64,000 nucleotides of DNA from Nitritalea halalkaliphila LW7 (GTDB taxonomy: Bacteria; Bacteroidota; Bacteroidia; Cytophagales; Cyclobacteriaceae), in the NCBI RefSeq assembly GCF_000265075.1, contig NZ_AJYA01000013.1:2-64001 (forward strand), given 5' to 3'. Position numbers and translations under genes: made by a program. Below, in pieces: positions 59,878-64,000 of this stretch. Every line of letters begins with the position of its first letter. Within the stretch, counting starts at the first letter, position 1. Under the pieces are notes generated by a model. That model had not been told where the DNA came from. It made no database searches and saw only the letters and a program-made list of their open reading frames with translations.

Positions 59878-59927
59878 ACGGTAAGCACTTATATTTTACG
59901 GAAAATGAGCTGCTTACCGTTTTTTTA
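59878..59927 (+). terminator. Terminator after the quinone oxidoreductase
   Basis: ACGGTAAGCA (59878-59887) pairs with TGCTTACCGT (59911-59920), with an inner pair ATTTT/AAAAT, followed by seven T. Confidence 0.8.
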
Positions 59928-60109
59928 TGCGGCTCATGGAGCGATTCGTTCCTTGATTCCATATTTAATTTTGTTTATGTGGGTGGGTGCGGCATTTGAA
60001 GGGTCTGATTCTTTTTTTCGCAGCTAAACAAATCTTGACTGGAGCGGATTTAAATGATAAATTCACAATTGTATACAAAAATACAAAACCAATAAACCCA
60101 ATCATAATC

Positions 60110-62167
60110 ATGTCAAAAATCCGCATTGGAGTAGATGTGGGTGGAACCTTTACCGATGTTCTGCTCATGAACGTAAGCACGGGGGAAACGCACCGGGCCA
60201 AGACGCCCAGCACCCCTGAGGACCAGTCTAAGGGTATCCTGAATGGGATTTTAGCAGCCTGCGAAAAAGCGGGCGTATCGCCAGCCGATATCAAGGAGTT
60301 GATGCATGGTACTACCGTGGCGACGAATGCTGTTTTAGAACGAAAAGGCGCACGCGTGGGGCTGATGACCACCGATGGCTATGGGCAGGTCCTGCAGATC
60401 GCCCGTTCTTTTGTTCCGGGAGGGCTTGCAGGCTGGATCGTCTGGAACAAGCCAGAGCCCTTAGCCGATCTGGAAGATACCGTAGAAGTACTGGAGCGCA
60501 TCGGCGCCGATGGTAGCATCGTCCGGGAGCTTAACGAAGACTCCGTGCGGCAGGCCATCGCCAAACTAAAAAAACGTGGCGTGGAAGCCATCACCGTGTC
60601 GCTGATCAATTCCTACGCGAATGATGCCCATGAGCAGCGCATACTTGCCATTTTTAAAGAAGAGTGGCCCGAAATCCCGGTGTCCCTCTCCTCCGACGTA
60701 CTTCCTGAAATGCGTGAATACGAGCGTACGGTCACCACCGTGGCCAACTCCTATGTACGCCCGACGCTCTCGCGCTACCTTTCCTCTTTAGAAAAGACCC
60801 TTAGCGAAAATAATATCCAAGCCTCCACGAAGGTACTTCGCTCAGATGGTGGCTTGATGTCTTTTGACATCGCAGCCGAAAAGCCGGTCAACTTGATGAT
60901 GTCCGGTCCTGCGGGCGGCGTGAAGGGCGCACTGTGGATCGCGAAAAAAGCAGGCTTTAAAAATTTGCTTACCTATGACATGGGCGGTACCTCCACTGAT
61001 GTGGCGCTGATCGAAAACGGTACTCCTGTGGTCCGCCGCGAAACCCGTGTGGGAGACGTTTCCGTACGCGCTTCCTCACTGGATGTACGCACCGTCGGGG
61101 CGGGTGGTGGCTCCATCGCGAAAGTGCCGGAGCTTACGAAAGCCCTCCGCGTAGGCCCTGAAAGCGCGGGAGCCGTGCCGGGTCCGGCATGCTACAGTAA
61201 AGGCGGCGAGGAGCCTACCGTGACCGATGCAAATGTGGTGCTCGGCTATTTGCCTGTAGATTTACTCGGGGGCGAAATGCAGCTCGACCGGGAGGCATCC
61301 ATCCGCTCGGTCCAGAAAATCGCAGATGCTCTCGGAGTCTCCCTCGAGGAAGCTGCTGCCGGAATCATCAGCATCGCGAATGAAAACATGTTCGGAGCAC
61401 TCCGTCTGGTGTCCATCGAGCAGGGATACGATCCGCGGGATTTCGCCCTCATCGGTTTTGGCGGAGCCGGCCCCCTTCACGCGAATGCCCTCGGCAAGCT
61501 GATGGGCTCCTGGCCTGTCATCATCCCGCCTAGCCCAGGGGTGCTCTGTGCCTACGGGGATGCCACGACACAGATCCGAAATGAGGCCGCGAAAACGCAG
61601 ATAGCGAAATTAGAAAGCCTAGATGCCGCCACCTTAGCAGCGGAGCTGCAAAGCCTCGGCGAGTCCGCTGCTGCCCTACTGGAGGAAGAAGGCATCGCTC
61701 CAGAGGATCGCGTGTACACCTATCAGATGGACCTGCGGTACACCGGTCAGGGCTTCGAAGTGCCCGTAAAGGTGACGATAGAAGACTTAAAAAAGGATGG
61801 CTTTCAGGCGGCCATAGCAGCTTTCGATACCATTCATGAGCAACTCTTTACCTTCAAGCTAGACCTGCCGCATGAACTGGTTAATCTCCGTGCTATCGTG
61901 GAGCAGCAGGAGCAAGAACTCCACGTGCAGGAGTTGGAAAAAGGAACCGAAGACGCTTCCGAGGCCCTGGTAAAGCGACACGACACCTTTTGGTATGAGG
62001 GCCAAAACTACGAGGCGGCCATTTATGAGCGCGCCAAGTTGAAGCAGGGCAACCATATCCCAGGGCCAGCCATCGTGGCGGAAATGGACGCTACGACGGT
62101 GATTTTGCCGAAGCATGAGGCCGTAGTAGACGCCTTCGGAAATCTAATTATCAATCCAACCAACTAA
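60110..62167 (+). CDS. hyuA: Hydantoinase/oxoprolinase subunit A
   Basis: I chose the ATG at 60110 (MSKIRIGVDVGGTFTDVLLM) since the reading frame upstream of it does not look like the family. The 685 residues show DVGGTFTD, MHGTTVATNAVLERKG, TYDMGGTSTDVALIENG, VGAGGGSIAKV and GFGGAGPLHA, all typical of the ATP-dependent subunit. With HyuB it opens hydantoins or oxoproline-like rings. hyuB follows after seven bases in the same operon. Confidence 0.93.
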   Translation: MSKIRIGVDVGGTFTDVLLMNVSTGETHRAKTPSTPEDQSKGILNGILAACEKAGVSPADIKELMHGTTVATNAVLERKGARVGLMTTDGYGQVLQIARSFVPGGLAGWIVWNKPEPLADLEDTVEVLERIGADGSIVRELNEDSVRQAIAKLKKRGVEAITVSLINSYANDAHEQRILAIFKEEWPEIPVSLSSDVLPEMREYERTVTTVANSYVRPTLSRYLSSLEKTLSENNIQASTKVLRSDGGLMSFDIAAEKPVNLMMSGPAGGVKGALWIAKKAGFKNLLTYDMGGTSTDVALIENGTPVVRRETRVGDVSVRASSLDVRTVGAGGGSIAKVPELTKALRVGPESAGAVPGPACYSKGGEEPTVTDANVVLGYLPVDLLGGEMQLDREASIRSVQKIADALGVSLEEAAAGIISIANENMFGALRLVSIEQGYDPRDFALIGFGGAGPLHANALGKLMGSWPVIIPPSPGVLCAYGDATTQIRNEAAKTQIAKLESLDAATLAAELQSLGESAAALLEEEGIAPEDRVYTYQMDLRYTGQGFEVPVKVTIEDLKKDGFQAAIAAFDTIHEQLFTFKLDLPHELVNLRAIVEQQEQELHVQELEKGTEDASEALVKRHDTFWYEGQNYEAAIYERAKLKQGNHIPGPAIVAEMDATTVILPKHEAVVDAFGNLIINPTN

Positions 62168-62174
62168 GCTAACC

Positions 62175-64000
62175 ATGTACAAAGCACAAATAATCGAAAC
62201 GAACGATAGCCCGATCCAAGTGGGCGATATCGATCCGATCACCTTAGATATTATCGAGTCGGCGCTGCGTAATGCTCGCTTCGAGATGGACGCTGTTCTA
62301 TTCCGTACGGCCATGTCGCCGGGAATTCGTGAGCAGCACGATGAGTTTCCGCTGATTGCGGATCGGAATGGCAAGATGGTAGTGGGTCAGTTCGGCTCCT
62401 TTGTGGATGGCTTTCTGAAAAGCTATGCGGGCACCATCGAGGAAGGAGATATTTTCCTCACGAATGACCCCTATGCCGTGGAGGGGGCCGTTTCCCACCT
62501 GAACGACTGGCTCGTGCTCATGCCGATTTACTTTGAGGGGCGCCTCGTGGGCTGGTCCGCGATGTTCGGGCACATGACCGATGTGGGGGGCAAGGTACCC
62601 GGCAGTTTGCCGACTGATGCTACTACGATCTTCGAAGAGGGCATCCGCTTCGCACCCTTTAAAATTTACGAGAAAGGGGTCTTTAACAGCACGGCCATGG
62701 AAATAATCCTACGTCAGTGCCGCCTGCCCCACTGGAACCGCTCTGATTTTAACGCCATCGTCGCCGCTTGCCGCACGGCCGATCGGCGCGTAAAGGAAAT
62801 TTGTAGCCGCTTCGGCGTAGACACCTACTGCTCCGCCACGGAAGCCGCGCTAAACCGAAATAAGGAAGCCATGCGTAAGCTCTTCCAGATGACCGTTTCC
62901 GAGGAGACCATCTACTTCGAGGATTACCTCTGCGATGATGGCCGCGGCTTCGGTCCCTATAAATACCGCTGCTCTATGCGGCGGGAGGGGGATAAGGTGA
63001 TCCTAGACTGGGATGGCACAGATCCGCAAGCCTTCGGGTCAATTAACTTCTACCTGAATGAGAACATGTTCAAAATGTTTTTTGGCATTTACATGATCAT
63101 GGTTTTCGATCCGCAGATTCTCTTCAACGATGGATTTTACGACCTCGTGGAGGTGCGCATTCCAGAGGGCTCCCTTCTCAAGCCGCATTACCCGGCAGCC
63201 CTTTCTTGCCGTACCCATGCGCTGGGCAGAATGTTCGATGTGCTCGGCGGGCTCCTCGGTCAGCGCCAGCCGGAGTTCTTGAACGCAGCAGGCTTCTCTT
63301 CCTCTCCGCACCTCATGTACAGCGGCTACGATAAGGAAGGCGACTGGTTCCAGCTCTTCCAAATTGGTTTTGGTGGGATTCCAGGCAAGCCTTTCGGCGA
63401 TGGGCCGGATGGACACTCCCTGTGGCCGTCCTTCACGAACGTGCCAAATGAATTCCTAGAAGCCTATTTCCCGCTACGCATCGAGCGCTACGAGACCGTG
63501 CAGGATTCCGGTGGTGCGGGTAAGCATCGCGGAGGTAATGGCGTGGACATCGTGTACCGTTTCCTCGAACCGGGAGAAATTTCTATCCACGACGATCGCT
63601 GGTTCTTGCCTCCCTGGGGAGTGAATGGTGGGGCGCCCGCGGCTCGTAGCCGCAAAGAACTCGTCCGCACAGATGGTTCTAGGGAGTTTTTACCTGCCAA
63701 GTGTGACAGAATCCGTGTGCAGGAAGGCGATCAGCTGCATTTCATCACCTGGGGTGGTGGCGGCTGGGGCGATCCCCTCGAGCGTGAACCCGAGAAAGTT
63801 TTAAAAGACGTGCGCCGGGGGCTCATTTCTGTTCGCGGTGCTGAAGAAGGCTATGGCGTCTGCATCACTGAAGAGGAAACCTTGGACGCGGCGGCGACCG
63901 AAAAATTACGCGAAAAGATGCGTGCTGGCCGCGGAGATTTGCCTATGTTTAATAGCGGAAGAAGCATCGACGCACTTCGGGAGAGCTGCCTGGCTGAAAC
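62175..64000 (+). CDS. hyuB: Hydantoinase/oxoprolinase subunit B, 3' partial
   Basis: The ATG at 62175 gives MYKAQIIETNDSPIQVGDID. Typical blocks follow: VLFRTAMSPGIREQHDEFPL, GDIFLTNDPYAVEG, VGWSAMFGHMTDVGG and ALSCRTHALGRMFDVLGG, then VQDSGGAGKHRGGNG and TWGGGGWGDPLERE. The frame is intact for about 608 codons and runs off the window. The enzyme works with HyuA on hydantoins or related amides. Confidence 0.94.
   Translation, partial: MYKAQIIETNDSPIQVGDIDPITLDIIESALRNARFEMDAVLFRTAMSPGIREQHDEFPLIADRNGKMVVGQFGSFVDGFLKSYAGTIEEGDIFLTNDPYAVEGAVSHLNDWLVLMPIYFEGRLVGWSAMFGHMTDVGGKVPGSLPTDATTIFEEGIRFAPFKIYEKGVFNSTAMEIILRQCRLPHWNRSDFNAIVAACRTADRRVKEICSRFGVDTYCSATEAALNRNKEAMRKLFQMTVSEETIYFEDYLCDDGRGFGPYKYRCSMRREGDKVILDWDGTDPQAFGSINFYLNENMFKMFFGIYMIMVFDPQILFNDGFYDLVEVRIPEGSLLKPHYPAALSCRTHALGRMFDVLGGLLGQRQPEFLNAAGFSSSPHLMYSGYDKEGDWFQLFQIGFGGIPGKPFGDGPDGHSLWPSFTNVPNEFLEAYFPLRIERYETVQDSGGAGKHRGGNGVDIVYRFLEPGEISIHDDRWFLPPWGVNGGAPAARSRKELVRTDGSREFLPAKCDRIRVQEGDQLHFITWGGGGWGDPLEREPEKVLKDVRRGLISVRGAEEGYGVCITEEETLDAAATEKLREKMRAGRGDLPMFNSGRSIDALRESCLAE

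Overview
This window is from a Bacteroidota chromosome, most likely a free-living, aerobic, gliding member near Cytophagia or Saprospiria; the rank below phylum is inference. The signs are gliding-motility genes (gldE, gldB), the mutY-ssb-gldE order known from this phylum, a tiny basic ribosomal protein of the bL38/COX24 type, a TonB receptor with an STN domain, fasciclin lipoproteins, promoters of the TAnnTTTG type and no Shine-Dalgarno signals. No rRNA, tRNA, insertion sequence, phage or CRISPR array was seen. The content is ordinary chromosomal, with a few accessory genes.

The reading frame is broken in about 20 otherwise well conserved genes, at about 30 places. Nearly all breaks are the loss of one base in a short C, G or T run, and restoring it gives the family sequence exactly. 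I treat these as sequencing or assembly errors, not as pseudogenes, and annotate each broken gene as one CDS over its full length.

Layout. 0-5 kb: TonB receptor, metallophosphatase and a membrane protein, perhaps an organophosphate-scavenging set. 5-11.3 kb: RNase G, bL38-like protein, TPR protein, HU, then mutY, ssb and gldE. 11.8-17.8 kb: glutamate synthase gltB-gltD. 18-25.6 kb: a secreted repeat protein, a Spy-like protein, yebC, an ITP/XTP phosphatase, thioredoxin, an unknown secreted protein, an M28 peptidase and a ClC channel. 25.6-26.0 kb: an AT-rich gap with four perfect DnaA boxes, a candidate replication origin. 26-30.5 kb: two secreted thioredoxin-fold proteins, then a kynurenine operon (3-HAO, kynU, kmo) turning kynurenine into the quinolinate precursor for NAD. 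30.6-36.8 kb: M19 dipeptidase, a degenerate thiamine pyrophosphokinase homologue, small membrane proteins, a type III polyketide synthase with methyltransferase and a divergent UbiA prenyltransferase, and MscS. 37-39 kb: a COG0523 metallochaperone operon behind a Fur-family-like 9-1-9 operator. 39-43 kb: a membrane-anchored MutS-like ATPase and purK-purE. 43-52 kb: DUF3127 protein, ECF sigma factor, nth, gldB, two fasciclin proteins and a large hybrid histidine kinase. 52-64 kb: sodium symporter and kinase, DsbD, M20 peptidase, quinone oxidoreductase and hyuA-hyuB (hyuB runs off the end).

The most unusual signal is a dispersed short palindrome, TTTGCGC-N2..5-GCGCAAA, with a sister form TTTGGCC-N2..5-GGCCAAA. 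Together they occur about 14 times in 64 kb, inside genes and between them, far above chance. They resemble the highly iterated palindromes of cyanobacteria in style, and I know of no description for this group.
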